NCBI GenBank assembly: GCA_949290395.1
Contig: CASERQ010000002.1
Location: 72,505 to 130,726, forward strand
Source of the DNA: an uncultured bacterium
GTDB lineage: Bacteria > Bacillota_I > Bacilli_A > RFN20 > CAG-826
DNA length: 58,222 nt
Reading direction: 5' to 3'
Of the stretch, positions 33,478-42,510 are shown one piece after another; within the stretch, counting starts at the first letter, position 1, and every line of letters starts with the position of its first letter. The position numbers were made by a program, and so were the translations under genes. Below the pieces are notes generated by a model that was given only the letters and a program-made list of their open reading frames with translations, was not told the DNA's origin and searched no databases.

Positions 33478-34402
33478 GGATTTAAAAGATACTTCTAATG
33501 CTTCTGGATTATATTTATTAAAAGACGTTGCTAAATGTGTAACTAATAATGGAAAGCCATATTTTAATCTCCACCTTCAAGATTCATCTGGAGTAATAGA
33601 TGCAAAAAAGTGGGATGTATCAGATAAAGATAGTGAAATCTTAATACCAGGCAAAATTATTAGAGTAGATGGAGAAGCGCTCGAATATCGTGGTAAAATG
33701 CAAATTAAAGTTTTAAATGTATTTGAGGTTAATGAAGATGAAACAGATCTTTCTGACTTTTTGATGGATTCTCCGATTCCTTCAGATATACTTGTAACCA
33801 AGTTTAGAAAATATGTAAAAAGTGTAAAAAATCCTGATTGCAAAGCAATTTTAGAAGATATTTTTGCAAGATATTATAAAGATTTCATTATTTATCCTGC
33901 AGCAGTTAAGAATCATCATGAATTTTATCATGGGCTTTTATACCATACAGTGTCTATGTGTGAAATTGCTGAGTTTTTAGCAAGTCATTACCAAGATGTA
34001 GATTATGATATTTTAATCAGTGGTTGCCTTTTACACGATTTAGGTAAAATAATTGAATTATCTGGTCCTATTGCAACAAAATATACTGATGAAGGATTTT
34101 TACTTGGCCATTTAACAATTGGAATGAGTATAATTCGTGAAACAGCCGAAAGAATTAAAATTACAAGTGATATACCACTTTTATTAGAACATATGGTCAT
34201 CTCACATCATGGAAAATTAGAATTTGGAAGTGCTGTTTTACCATCAACTAGAGAAGCTTTGCTTCTTTCTATGATTGATGATATGGATGCTAAAATGATG
34301 GTTTTAGATAAAGCTTATAATGGAGTAGAACCAGGTAATCTTACAGAAAGGATTCCAGCATTAGATAATAGAAGTTTCTATAAGAAAAAATTAAAAAAGT
34401 AG
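33470..34402 (+). CDS. yhaM: 3'-5' exoribonuclease YhaM family
   Basis: 310 residues from the ATG at 33470, overlapping recX by 8 bases. An N-terminal OB fold (about 1-90) is followed by an HD domain (about 150-290) with HHEFYHGLLYHTVSM, GCLLHDLGKI and ISHHGKLEFGS. Length and architecture match B. subtilis YhaM, a 3'-5' exonuclease acting on RNA and DNA in mRNA turnover. Together with rny and ymdB it makes the third RNA-decay gene in the window. Convergent with the hit-lipoprotein operon across a bidirectional terminator; yhaM, prsA and hit are near each other in Bacillus too. Confidence 0.92.
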   Translation: MIKDLKDTSNASGLYLLKDVAKCVTNNGKPYFNLHLQDSSGVIDAKKWDVSDKDSEILIPGKIIRVDGEALEYRGKMQIKVLNVFEVNEDETDLSDFLMDSPIPSDILVTKFRKYVKSVKNPDCKAILEDIFARYYKDFIIYPAAVKNHHEFYHGLLYHTVSMCEIAEFLASHYQDVDYDILISGCLLHDLGKIIELSGPIATKYTDEGFLLGHLTIGMSIIRETAERIKITSDIPLLLEHMVISHHGKLEFGSAVLPSTREALLLSMIDDMDAKMMVLDKAYNGVEPGNLTERIPALDNRSFYKKKLKK

Positions 34403-34423
34403 AACTTTGAAATTCTACTTTTT
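34394..34423. terminator. Bidirectional terminator between yhaM and hit
   Basis: AAAAAGTAGAA (34394-34404) pairs with TTCTACTTTTT (34413-34423). Both strands carry a T-run after the stem, and the flanking genes converge on it. Confidence 0.85.
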
Positions 34424-34441
34424 AATGTAATTTTATTTAAG

Positions 34442-34861
34442 TTAATTAAGTTTTGATTTAATTTCTTCAGCGACAACTGGAAGGTTAACTTCCTTAAGTT
34501 TTTTGAATTCCAATTTAAATCCATCAGTTGCTGCATATCTAGGAATTACATGAACGTGGAAATGACTGACTTCTTGTCCGGCAGCTTCTTTACAGTTGAT
34601 TAAAATGTTAATTCCTTTTGCACCGAGTTGTTCGATTTGAACTTGGCCAATTCTTTGAGCCACATTCATTACCTTATTCATTATGTCCTTAGGACAAGAA
34701 AGAAAGTTTGGATAATGTTTTTTAGAAATAACTAAAGCATGGCCATATGTAACAGGATTAACATCTAAAAAAGCTAAAACATCATCATCTTCGAAAAGTT
34801 TAGCTGAAGGAATGTCGCCATTAACTATTTTACAAAAAATACAATTTACATCATAATCCAT
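34442..34861 (-). CDS. hit: HIT family hydrolase
   Basis: 139 residues with AGGAG before the ATG. CIFCKIVNGDIPSAKLFEDDD at the start and the HFHVHVIPR histidine triad (residues about 96-104) define a HINT-like nucleotide phosphoramidase. C5/C8 with the later His may bind zinc. It hydrolyses adenosine phosphoramidates; physiological role unclear. A terminator stands only 14 bases upstream of its ribosome binding site, so it is either expressed by read-through from the lipoprotein genes or from a promoter hidden in their 3' end. Confidence 0.93.
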   Translation of the reverse strand: MDYDVNCIFCKIVNGDIPSAKLFEDDDVLAFLDVNPVTYGHALVISKKHYPNFLSCPKDIMNKVMNVAQRIGQVQIEQLGAKGINILINCKEAAGQEVSHFHVHVIPRYAATDGFKLEFKKLKEVNLPVVAEEIKSKLN

Positions 34862-34875
34862 ATAAGTTCTCCTTT

Positions 34876-34904
34876 ACAAAAAAAGCCTGCAAAAACAGGC
34901 TTTT
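34876..34904 (-). terminator. Terminator between the lipoprotein gene and hit
   Basis: On the minus strand AAAAGCCTG pairs with CAGGCTTTT (34904-34881, 6-base loop), with a T7 run after it, ending just before the hit ribosome binding site. Confidence 0.85.
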
Positions 34905-34913
34905 CTCTAATTA

Positions 34914-36809
34914 TTAATCAAATAAATCTGGATAAGTTGAAGCGAAGTAATCATATACATCTTGATCATGGTAATTGATATTACATTGTTCAAGGTAGTA
35001 TGTAATTGCGTTAGTAGTATAAGTATCTCCACTAGCAAGTGAGTAACCAATTAATCTAGCTTTTTCTTCTCTATCAACTTTAGTAGCCGCATCATCATCA
35101 TTAGAAATTGCAACAAGGTTAGGAGTAACGATATCTTCAATTTCAACAAGATAATAATTATCGCCATCGTTCCATAAAATAGAATCAATAGTGTTGCTAT
35201 AAGCATCTTTTCTTAAATATGACTTTTTAGAAACAGGTGATTGATAAATATAAGATCCACGATATGCGTTTTCAGATACGATTGCATTATTCCATTCATT
35301 AACAAAACCGAAACTATAAAGTTTGTTTTTGATAGCATCAGGTAAAGAACTTTCGCTCTTTGTTTGCCAATCATTGGTTGTATAATCAGCTACACGTAAT
35401 TCGTCAGTTTTAATTGCAAATCCGACATTTGGATCGTAATTATGAGAATCGATTGATGTGAAAGTTGTAAAGTTTTCAGCATTATTGGTTTGCGGATCAT
35501 TTGTTAATGTTGAATATTGTTCAATAAGATCAGCATATGGTGTGTTTTTGTAGTAAGAGAAGTACTTCTCGTTTGCTTCAGTTGTTGCAAAGATTTGATA
35601 GTAACTATTGTAGTTATTATTTTCATCATCAATAGCGACATGACCATCCAAACCGGCTGAAGGGTTTTTAGTAGTAGGCACGTCAAATTGACCGTCGGCC
35701 AACAATTTGGCGTTATCATTTTCTGCGGTTTCGAACGCAATACCTTTCCAAGCTGTTTCAAGAATTGCATATTCGTCCGCAGTCGACATTTCTTCGAGTC
35801 CGCCATTTTCAGTTTTGTCTTCGTCAGTAACGAATTTTTTGATGAAGCTATTGAATAATGCAGGAGCATCTTTTTCGGCGTTATCAGCGATTGTAATATA
35901 ATTTACTTTTCTTGATTGTGTATTTCCAATTGCTGTGTATTGTTGTTCAAAAATATATTGTTCAACAAGTAAATTTTGGATAATTTCAGGCATAATTGTT
36001 TGATTAATATATTCAATATAATAATCAAAGTGAAGAACTGATTTAATTTTTTCGATTCCTTCTTCGGTTGTTGTGTTGAAACTTCCGTCAATTAAAGCGC
36101 CCTTTGTGAAGCCGTTTTTAGTTTGTATTGAATCGTTAAATCCAATGAAGTCACCTTTTTCATCTAGGATATAGTGATCGTCGTATTTTGGATTTGTGTA
36201 TAAAACGTTTTCGAGAGTGTTTTCAGCTCCGCCCAATGCTTCTTGGCTTATATTTATGCTGTAAAGTTGTTCATAAATATTACGAGCGAAAAGTACTTCA
36301 TAAAATCTATTGTTTCTTTTATAACTTGAGGCATTTGCTTGGCCCCAAAGAGTGGAAACAATTTCATTTTCAATAATCTTTTTAACACTTGCAATTCTAG
36401 TATCGAATTCAGCTTGAGAAGGAGCTGTTTCTGATAAAGTTAATCTATAGCCTGATACATCCCAATTATTGTAAGCAGGATGAGAAGCGATAAATGCGTT
36501 TTTATCTGCTCCCTCTGTATCATAACCGTCTAAAACGACATTAAATCCGTTAGATTCATCTGCTACTACATAGAAATTTCCGATAACTTCAGTGGCTAAT
36601 GCATTACTAAGAATTGAATTTATATCGCTTTCATAATTATCAGAATTTTTGATTGAATCATAGATAACATCTAATGTGTTGTGATCTAATGAAATTGGAG
36701 TGTTTGTTAAAGGAGTGTCTCCGTTAGGAAATTCAACAGTAATCTTTCCACAAGATGAAAGGAGAAGTGTTGAAGTAGCTAAAGTTAATAATAAAATGTT
36801 TTTCTTCAT
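34914..36809 (-). CDS. Large lipoprotein of unknown function, partner of the PrsA-like gene
   Basis: 631 residues. A lipoprotein signal peptide ends in the lipobox LLSSC (Cys near residue 20), so it should be anchored outside the membrane. The body has no motif I can name: acidic, rich in Asn/Asp/Tyr, with an early helical stretch SVKKIIENEIVSTLWGQANASS and a later FDYYIEYINQTIMPEIIQNLLVEQYIF resembling the chaperone arms of SurA/PrsA proteins in character only. It lies 17 bases behind the PrsA-like foldase gene in the same operon. It may be a foldase-like chaperone that has lost or lacks the rotamase domain. Confidence 0.6.
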   Translation of the reverse strand: MKKNILLLTLATSTLLLSSCGKITVEFPNGDTPLTNTPISLDHNTLDVIYDSIKNSDNYESDINSILSNALATEVIGNFYVVADESNGFNVVLDGYDTEGADKNAFIASHPAYNNWDVSGYRLTLSETAPSQAEFDTRIASVKKIIENEIVSTLWGQANASSYKRNNRFYEVLFARNIYEQLYSINISQEALGGAENTLENVLYTNPKYDDHYILDEKGDFIGFNDSIQTKNGFTKGALIDGSFNTTTEEGIEKIKSVLHFDYYIEYINQTIMPEIIQNLLVEQYIFEQQYTAIGNTQSRKVNYITIADNAEKDAPALFNSFIKKFVTDEDKTENGGLEEMSTADEYAILETAWKGIAFETAENDNAKLLADGQFDVPTTKNPSAGLDGHVAIDDENNNYNSYYQIFATTEANEKYFSYYKNTPYADLIEQYSTLTNDPQTNNAENFTTFTSIDSHNYDPNVGFAIKTDELRVADYTTNDWQTKSESSLPDAIKNKLYSFGFVNEWNNAIVSENAYRGSYIYQSPVSKKSYLRKDAYSNTIDSILWNDGDNYYLVEIEDIVTPNLVAISNDDDAATKVDREEKARLIGYSLASGDTYTTNAITYYLEQCNINYHDQDVYDYFASTYPDLFD

Positions 36810-36826
36810 ACTATTTATTCCTCACT

Positions 36827-38875
36827 TTATTGGTTGTTATTGCCTGTATTGATATCGGAATAGGCAGGATTGTAACCAGGAGCACCTTCTTTATAAAGAT
36901 TTTCATTTCCGAAATCAGCAGCTAAGATTTCAGGAAGCAACATATATTGTCTTTGCTTTGTTTGGGTATTGATTGAATTGAGATAACTAATCCATGCATC
37001 TTCTAAAGTTTGAGCTGCACTATCGATAGATGCTCTTTTTTCTTTATTAATATATCTATCAACAGTTTCTTGTATATTGTTGCCAGCGATCTCGTTGAGA
37101 GTTATCTTATTTTCACCTTCTGGGTTTAACCATTCATATGTGTCATAAGTATCAATAGAAGTTCTGATGTCTGTAGATAATGTTGAAACACGTGAAGTAT
37201 ATGTGCCAACTCTGTTATTAACATCACTATCAGCATTAATATCTTCAGTTTGAACATAAGTTTTCTTAGGAAGGGTAATACCATTGTCGACATAGGTTGG
37301 GAAAGTACCATCTGTTAACCAATATGGTCTTCCAGTTGAAGGGTCAATACCATCGATTTGTTTTGGTGAAACCGGTGCATAATATTGTTCAATAGAAGCT
37401 TTTGATCCATCGTTACCTTCTGTGTCAAAAGCAGATCTTTCGATAACAATAAAGTGAATTCCTGAAGAAGATTCTTGATTTCTTACAACAAGAATTGGAT
37501 TGCCATTAGTATCACAAAGAACATTTTCTTCATGCCCATTTATTGTTAAAGGTTTAAAATTAAGTTTTTGTGCTTCTGTAAGGTTTCGATCAACATTTGT
37601 TGAAGTTTTATAGTGTCCATTTTCATCGATATCGCTATAAATTTTAGAATTTCCAGAAACAGGATCTTCACGAGTAATCATGAATTCGCCGTTTTGACCT
37701 GTATATGAATCATCATAAACTGGATTTTCGCTTCCAACTAATTCTTTTTTAGAAGAAAGAGCTTTATCAGTGATGAATGCCACATTTCTGTTTTGGAAAT
37801 ATTTATTAAAATAAATGTTTCTTGGAAGGTAATCTTCATCACCACCATAAACAGATGTTCCGTTTTTAGTTGTGACATCTCTAACTCTTTCCATTTCAGC
37901 AATAACACCATAAGGAATATAAGAAACACCAAAATTCTCTAAATCTTCTCGGACATTTTCTTTGATGTGTAAATTCTCATATTTTTCAGAATAAGTTGCT
38001 TCATTGGTGTCGTGTGTATTATGTAAAATTAAATCATAAGTATATACGCCAAGTTTGAATTCATTAACGAAGCTTGTTTCGTTATTCATGATATATTCTC
38101 CACCAAGTTTTTGACCATCTTGTTCGTTACCTGGATCATCAGAATATAAATTTGCTGTTTCAGCAAAACTAGTTCCATTTACAAGTGCGGTGACGACTTG
38201 ATAAATTTGGTGAACATCTTCACTTGAAATATGTCCCCTTGAATAACCATAATCTTGGTTTGCGTCGACTTGAACTAAAATATGTCTAACGTGATATGGA
38301 ACTTTTTGTTGAATATATCCGTTTGTTCCATAAAGTAAGTTATATTCATCTTGCAATTCTGGATCTTTTACATCTGGTTTGCTAGGATCATATCCGGAGA
38401 ATGTTTCAAAATATTCATCTTGAACGGTAGTTTGCATCTCTTCATATTGAAGTTGTAAGAAATATTCGTTTTCTTTTTCTTCAAGTGTAAGGCTTTCGCT
38501 ACCTGTGACATTTGTGTTTAAATAATCTTCCCAAGTTTGACCATTGTCATCAGCTTTATTTTTCGCTCTTTCGACAGCATCATTTGCAGCATTATTTACT
38601 GTTGGCAAAAAATCTTCTAATTTTCCGTCATCTTCGAATGCATTTCTTATAACAATTTCGTTTAAAGCATCAAAAAAAGCAGCGGCGTGGTTATTTTTGT
38701 CTTGAGTTAAATATCTAGCAATAATATCGCCAGTGCTTATTTGCAATTCTTTTCCATTGTAGGTGTAGGTAATAATATACCCTTCATCATTTTTTGTTAC
38801 TGAACTACAACCTGAAAGGGAAACAGCGCTTAAAACCGCTAAAGCTAAGCAAATTGATTTCTTTCTTCTAATCAT
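36827..38875 (-). CDS. prsA: PrsA-type peptidyl-prolyl isomerase lipoprotein (foldase), oversized
   Basis: 682 residues from the ATG at 38875, with AAAGGA 6 bases before it. The lipobox is LSGC near residue 25. A parvulin (PPIC rotamase) domain is seen at about 190-280: VPYHVRHILVQVD, then FAETANLYSDDPGNEQDGQKLGGEY and FVNEFKLGVY. The remaining 400 residues are unassigned, whereas Bacillus PrsA is about 290 residues. It should fold secreted proteins at the membrane-wall interface. The order prsA-lipoprotein-hit against yhaM recalls the prsA/yhaM/hit region of Bacillus. The large C-terminal region may hold extra chaperone or substrate-binding modules. Confidence 0.78.
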   Translation of the reverse strand: MIRRKKSICLALAVLSAVSLSGCSSVTKNDEGYIITYTYNGKELQISTGDIIARYLTQDKNNHAAAFFDALNEIVIRNAFEDDGKLEDFLPTVNNAANDAVERAKNKADDNGQTWEDYLNTNVTGSESLTLEEKENEYFLQLQYEEMQTTVQDEYFETFSGYDPSKPDVKDPELQDEYNLLYGTNGYIQQKVPYHVRHILVQVDANQDYGYSRGHISSEDVHQIYQVVTALVNGTSFAETANLYSDDPGNEQDGQKLGGEYIMNNETSFVNEFKLGVYTYDLILHNTHDTNEATYSEKYENLHIKENVREDLENFGVSYIPYGVIAEMERVRDVTTKNGTSVYGGDEDYLPRNIYFNKYFQNRNVAFITDKALSSKKELVGSENPVYDDSYTGQNGEFMITREDPVSGNSKIYSDIDENGHYKTSTNVDRNLTEAQKLNFKPLTINGHEENVLCDTNGNPILVVRNQESSSGIHFIVIERSAFDTEGNDGSKASIEQYYAPVSPKQIDGIDPSTGRPYWLTDGTFPTYVDNGITLPKKTYVQTEDINADSDVNNRVGTYTSRVSTLSTDIRTSIDTYDTYEWLNPEGENKITLNEIAGNNIQETVDRYINKEKRASIDSAAQTLEDAWISYLNSINTQTKQRQYMLLPEILAADFGNENLYKEGAPGYNPAYSDINTGNNNQ

Positions 38876-38927
38876 ATCCATTCCTTTCAATACTAAAAAT
38901 GTAGCTAAAAATTAATTAGCGTTTTTA

Positions 38928-38956
38928 ATTTTATACTATAAGTATAAATAACGCAA
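38928..38956 (-). promoter_or_regulatory. prsA operon promoter with a palindrome in its spacer
   Basis: Minus strand TTGCGT (38956-38951), 17-base spacer, TAAAAT (38933-38928). The perfect palindrome TTTATACTATAAGTATAAA (38930-38948; 8-base arms, 3-base centre) fills the spacer and part of the -10, a classical position for a repressor or MerR-type activator site. Confidence 0.5.
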
Positions 38957-39190
38957 TTATTTATAATGGTTAATTACAATTTTTGTTTAAAAAAATTTCA
39001 ATCGAAATTTATTTGTCAATTATTACATAAAAAAGCGGTTAAAATTTAGAAAATAAAACTAAAAATTCGTTAATTTTATAATTTTGATTCACAAAAGTTC
39101 TTAAAAACAAAATCTAAAGGTCGTGAAAAAATATTCAATTAATTTTTTCATGATGTTTATTTGAATGTATTTTTTTATGTGAAGACAAGA
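38957..39190. other. Non-coding divergent region between prsA and suf operons
   Basis: There is no credible gene in this AT-rich stretch. The only clear element is a 12-base inverted repeat, TCGTGAAAAAAT (39121-39132) with ATTTTTTCATGA (39142-39153), one G-T wobble, 9-base spacer. No T-run follows it on the plus strand. It could be an operator or an upstream element of the suf promoter. Confidence 0.4.
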
Positions 39191-39245
39191 AAAACAATTT
39201 TTATTTATCAAATTGTTTTAAAGACGATTTGAATTAGTATAAAAT
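39191..39245 (+). promoter_or_regulatory. suf operon promoter with overlapping inverted repeat
   Basis: TTTAAA (39217-39222), 17-base spacer, TAAAAT (39240-39245); GAGGA at 39255 precedes the start. The perfect repeat AAAACAATTT (39191-39200) and AAATTGTTTT (39210-39219) overlaps the -35 box, a likely operator for an iron-sulfur or metal-responsive repressor (inferred). Confidence 0.5.
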
Positions 39246-39265
39246 TAGTTGCTTGAGGAATGACT

Positions 39266-40099
39266 ATGGATACTTTAGAGATAAAAGATTTACATGTTAG
39301 TGTAGAAGGAAAAGAAATATTAAAGGGGTTAAACCTTTTAATTCATAAAGGTGAGAAAGTTGCTTTACTTGGTCCAAATGGACATGGTAAAAGTACTCTT
39401 TTAAACGCAATTATGGGGAATCCAAGATATAAAATTACTCAAGGCGAAATTTATTTTAATGGTGAAAACGTTCTTGCGATGAAGGTTAATGAAAGAAGTA
39501 AAAAAGGCTTATTCTTAGCTTTCCAAAATCCAGTTGAAATACCTGGAGTTATAAGCGCAGATTTTTTTAAAAGTGCTCTTCAAGAACATAATGAGAAAAG
39601 AATTTCGCTTTTCCAATTTTATAAAACACTAGATGATGCTTCAAAAGACGTGAAAATTCCTTTTGAAATGTTTAATCGTGCTTTAAACGATGGTTTTAGT
39701 GGTGGAGAAAAGAAAAGAAATGAAATCTTACAAATGATGCTTTTAAAACCTAAAATTGCCATGCTCGATGAAATTGATAGTGGACTTGATGTTGATGCAA
39801 TTAACACAGTTAGTGAATGTATAAATAAAATGTTTGAAAAAGAACAAACTGGGTTTTTAGTTATTTCCCATTATGCTAGATTATTTGAACTTATAAAACC
39901 CACAAGAAGTGTTGTAATCATTAACGGAAAAGTAGCTTTAGAAGGTGGCCCAGAAGTCTTTAAACGTATCGATAAAGAAGGCTATGAATGGATCAAAGAA
40001 GAACTTAATATTTCTATCGAAAATGAAAATGAAAAAGGAATGAACCAAGTTTCAATTGGTGTTTGTGCAACTAAAGAGATTATTAAAAATGATAAGTAA
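39266..40099 (+). CDS. sufC: Fe-S cluster assembly ATPase SufC
   Basis: 277 residues from the ATG at 39266, which is 6 bases after GAGGA; an ATG 6 bases earlier abuts that site. Walker A is GPNGHGKST, the ABC signature is FSGGEKKRNE and Walker B is IAMLDEIDSGLD, the variant typical of SufC. It is the cytoplasmic ATPase of the SufBCD scaffold. The C-terminal tail (about 250-277) is longer than usual (family about 250-260). It overlaps sufD by 11 bases. Confidence 0.95.
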   Translation: MDTLEIKDLHVSVEGKEILKGLNLLIHKGEKVALLGPNGHGKSTLLNAIMGNPRYKITQGEIYFNGENVLAMKVNERSKKGLFLAFQNPVEIPGVISADFFKSALQEHNEKRISLFQFYKTLDDASKDVKIPFEMFNRALNDGFSGGEKKRNEILQMMLLKPKIAMLDEIDSGLDVDAINTVSECINKMFEKEQTGFLVISHYARLFELIKPTRSVVIINGKVALEGGPEVFKRIDKEGYEWIKEELNISIENENEKGMNQVSIGVCATKEIIKNDK

Positions 40100-40844
40100 T
40101 GTTCAAGAAAAAAACATATCTTTTCTAGACAAAAAAGAGCAAGAAATTAATGTTGCAACAAATGAAAATTGTACTTTAGTTTTGAGCAATATTTTTGACG
40201 CTTCATTAAATTTATTTCTACAAAAAGATAGTAATTGTAAATTGCTTGTATTTTTCAAAGATGAAAAAAATAGTTTAGTTTTGCGAGCTAATTTAATGGA
40301 AAACGCTAATTTAGAGATATATTTTGCTGATTTTTCTAGTGGAAATTCAGAACTTAGCAGTAATGTAATTTTACTTGGAGAAGGCAGCGAAAGTATCTTT
40401 AAATTCTCTTCTTTAACTAAAAATAACGACATAAAAAAATATCAAATTTCATTCTCTCATATTGGAGAAAAAACAAAGTCAAATCTTGAAGGATATAGTG
40501 TAAACATGAACACTTCAAAATTAAAAGTTGATGGAGTTTCTCATATTGAAAAAAGCGCAGTAAAAGCAAACGCAAAACAAAAAGTTAAAGCGATTTTATT
40601 TGATAAAGAAAGTGCTGCGATCGCTAATCCAATTTTAAAAATTGATTGCGAAGATATTGAAGCAAGCCATGCTTGTGCAATTGGTAGTTTAAACGAAAAT
40701 CATTTATTCTATCTTTTAAGTCGTGGCATTTCCTTAAGTGACGCAAGAAAGCTTATAACAATCGGCTATTTAAGCCCAATTGTAAATAACTTTAACGAAA
40801 GTGATAAGGAAGAATTGGAGAGTTATATTCAAAGGGAGCTTTAA
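40089..40844 (+). CDS. sufD: Fe-S cluster assembly protein SufD (short form)
   Basis: 251 residues from the ATG at 40089; the usual length is 350-440, and the missing part is the N-terminal helical region. The beta-helix core and the C-terminal SufB/SufD signature are present (ILKIDCEDIEASHACAIGSLNENHLFYLLSRGISLSDARKLITIGYL, seen here in sequence order). It forms the SufBC2D scaffold. Position between sufC and sufS confirms the identity. Confidence 0.9.
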   Translation: MISNVQEKNISFLDKKEQEINVATNENCTLVLSNIFDASLNLFLQKDSNCKLLVFFKDEKNSLVLRANLMENANLEIYFADFSSGNSELSSNVILLGEGSESIFKFSSLTKNNDIKKYQISFSHIGEKTKSNLEGYSVNMNTSKLKVDGVSHIEKSAVKANAKQKVKAILFDKESAAIANPILKIDCEDIEASHACAIGSLNENHLFYLLSRGISLSDARKLITIGYLSPIVNNFNESDKEELESYIQREL

Positions 40845-40845
40845 G

Positions 40846-42081
40846 ATGTTTGATGTTAATAAAATAAGAAAAGATTTTCCAATGTTTAATGAATATGCCT
40901 TTGGAAAAAATGGTAAAAAAACAGTTTATTTAGATAACGCCGCAACAACATTTAAACCATATTCAGTTATTGAAGCTTGTGATAAATATTATAAAGAAGA
41001 AAGTGTAAATGCTCATCGTGGCGATTATGATTTAGCGTATAAAGTTGATACAAAAGTTGATGAAGTTCGTGAAAAGATTGCTAAATTTATCAATGCTAAA
41101 AAAATCGAAGTTGTTTTTACAAGTGGTTGCTCTATGAGCATGAACCTTATTGCTTTTGGCTATGGATTTAAATTCTTAAAAAGCGATGATGAAATTTTAT
41201 TAACGGAAGCAGAACATGCAAGTAATGTTTTACCTTGGTTTAAGGTTTCAGAATTAACAGGCGCAAAAATTCGCTACATTCCTTTAACAAAAGAAGGAAA
41301 ATTAACCCCAGAAAACCTTAAAAAAGTCATGAACGAACACGTTAAAGTAGTTAGTGTCGCTCAAGTTACTAATGTTTTAGGATTTAAAAACGACATTAAA
41401 GAGTTAAGCAAGATCGCTCATGAATACGGAGCACTTCTTGTATGTGATGCCGCTCAAAGTGCCCCACATATGAAAATTGATGTTAAAGATTTAGATTGTG
41501 ATTTTTTATGTGCAAGCGCCCATAAAATGTGTGGACCAACTGGTATTGGCTTACTTTATGGAAAATATGAATTATTAAAAAAGGTTGATCCATTTATGAC
41601 GGGCGGCGGAGATAATGCGCGTTTTGATATGTGTGGAAACGTTGCTTACCTTGAACCACCAGCAAAATTTGAAGCTGGAACTATGAATCTTGCTGGAATT
41701 TATGGATTTGGAGCAGCAATTGATTATCTAAATTCAATTGGAATGGATAACATTGAAAGATATGAAGCCGAGCTTCATGATTATGCGATTTCTAAACTTA
41801 AGACAATCAAGGACTTAATTATTTATAACGAAACTGCTGATAGTGGAATTATAACTTTAAATTACAAAGGCGTTTTTGCTCAAGATGAAGCAAGTTATCT
41901 TAATAGTAAAGGAATCTGTGTAAGAAGCGGCGAACACTGCGCTAAATTATTAAAAGATGTCTTAAAAACACCTGCTACTGTAAGAGTTAGTTTATATTTT
42001 TATAACACTAAAGAAGATATTGATGCTTTATATGAAGCGCTTAAAAATGGAGGTAATTTCTTAGATGCCTATTTCAATTAG
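40846..42081 (+). CDS. sufS: Cysteine desulfurase SufS
   Basis: 411 residues from the ATG at 40846, with AAGGGAG upstream. YLDNAATTFKP and the PLP-binding Lys K227 in CASAHKMCGPTG are clear; the persulfide Cys is C365 in RSGEHCAK. It releases sulfur from Cys and passes it to SufU. Besides Fe-S assembly it probably feeds MnmA, whose gene is also in this window. It overlaps sufU by 17 bases. Confidence 0.96.
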   Translation: MFDVNKIRKDFPMFNEYAFGKNGKKTVYLDNAATTFKPYSVIEACDKYYKEESVNAHRGDYDLAYKVDTKVDEVREKIAKFINAKKIEVVFTSGCSMSMNLIAFGYGFKFLKSDDEILLTEAEHASNVLPWFKVSELTGAKIRYIPLTKEGKLTPENLKKVMNEHVKVVSVAQVTNVLGFKNDIKELSKIAHEYGALLVCDAAQSAPHMKIDVKDLDCDFLCASAHKMCGPTGIGLLYGKYELLKKVDPFMTGGGDNARFDMCGNVAYLEPPAKFEAGTMNLAGIYGFGAAIDYLNSIGMDNIERYEAELHDYAISKLKTIKDLIIYNETADSGIITLNYKGVFAQDEASYLNSKGICVRSGEHCAKLLKDVLKTPATVRVSLYFYNTKEDIDALYEALKNGGNFLDAYFN

Positions 42082-42508
42082 TCCTCAAATGATGAGAGAA
42101 ATCATAATGGATCACTATAATAATCCAATAAACAAAAAAGTGCCTTCAAATATTGCTGATTATAAGAAGATTAGAATGGATAGTGATTCATGTATTGATG
42201 ATATTACTATTTATTTAAAAATAGAGAACGATAAGATAGTTGATGCTTGTTTTGATGGAATTGCTTGTACAATTTCAACAGCTTCAACTGATATTTTATG
42301 TGAATTAATTAAAGGTAAAACTAAAGAAGAAGCTTTTTATATCACTGAGCAATATAAAAATATGATTTACGAAAAAGAATTTGATGAAAATGCTTTGGAT
42401 GAGTTAATTGTTTTTATAAATACTCATAAACAAGCCGCAAGAATAAAATGCGCAACTTTAGGATCGACTGGAATCGATGCGATTCTTAATGGAAATGATG
42501 ATAAATAG
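42065..42508 (+). CDS. sufU: Sulfur-transfer protein SufU
   Basis: 147 residues. C43, D45, C68 and C129 take the positions of the zinc/sulfur site C41, D43, C66 and C128 of Bacillus SufU. The GATL-like insert typical of SufU compared with IscU is consistent with the longer middle region. It accepts persulfide from SufS by zinc-ligand exchange. It overlaps sufS and lies 2 bases before sufB. Confidence 0.94.
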   Translation: MPISISPQMMREIIMDHYNNPINKKVPSNIADYKKIRMDSDSCIDDITIYLKIENDKIVDACFDGIACTISTASTDILCELIKGKTKEEAFYITEQYKNMIYEKEFDENALDELIVFINTHKQAARIKCATLGSTGIDAILNGNDDK

Positions 42509-42510
42509 TT

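Noticed and set aside
35504-38000. Several alternative-frame ORFs within the two lipoprotein genes, suggesting a frameshift
   Set aside because: Each lipoprotein reads as one uninterrupted frame with signal peptide and stop, so no break is needed to explain them.
4807-39130. TTCACGA recurs in intergenic regions (4811, 15817, 19418 and reversed near 39122), once extended to TTCACGATAAATGCT-like text
   Set aside because: The 7-mer is expected a few times by chance in 58 kb. The flanks differ, no palindrome or fixed distance to starts is seen, and it is not a parS site.
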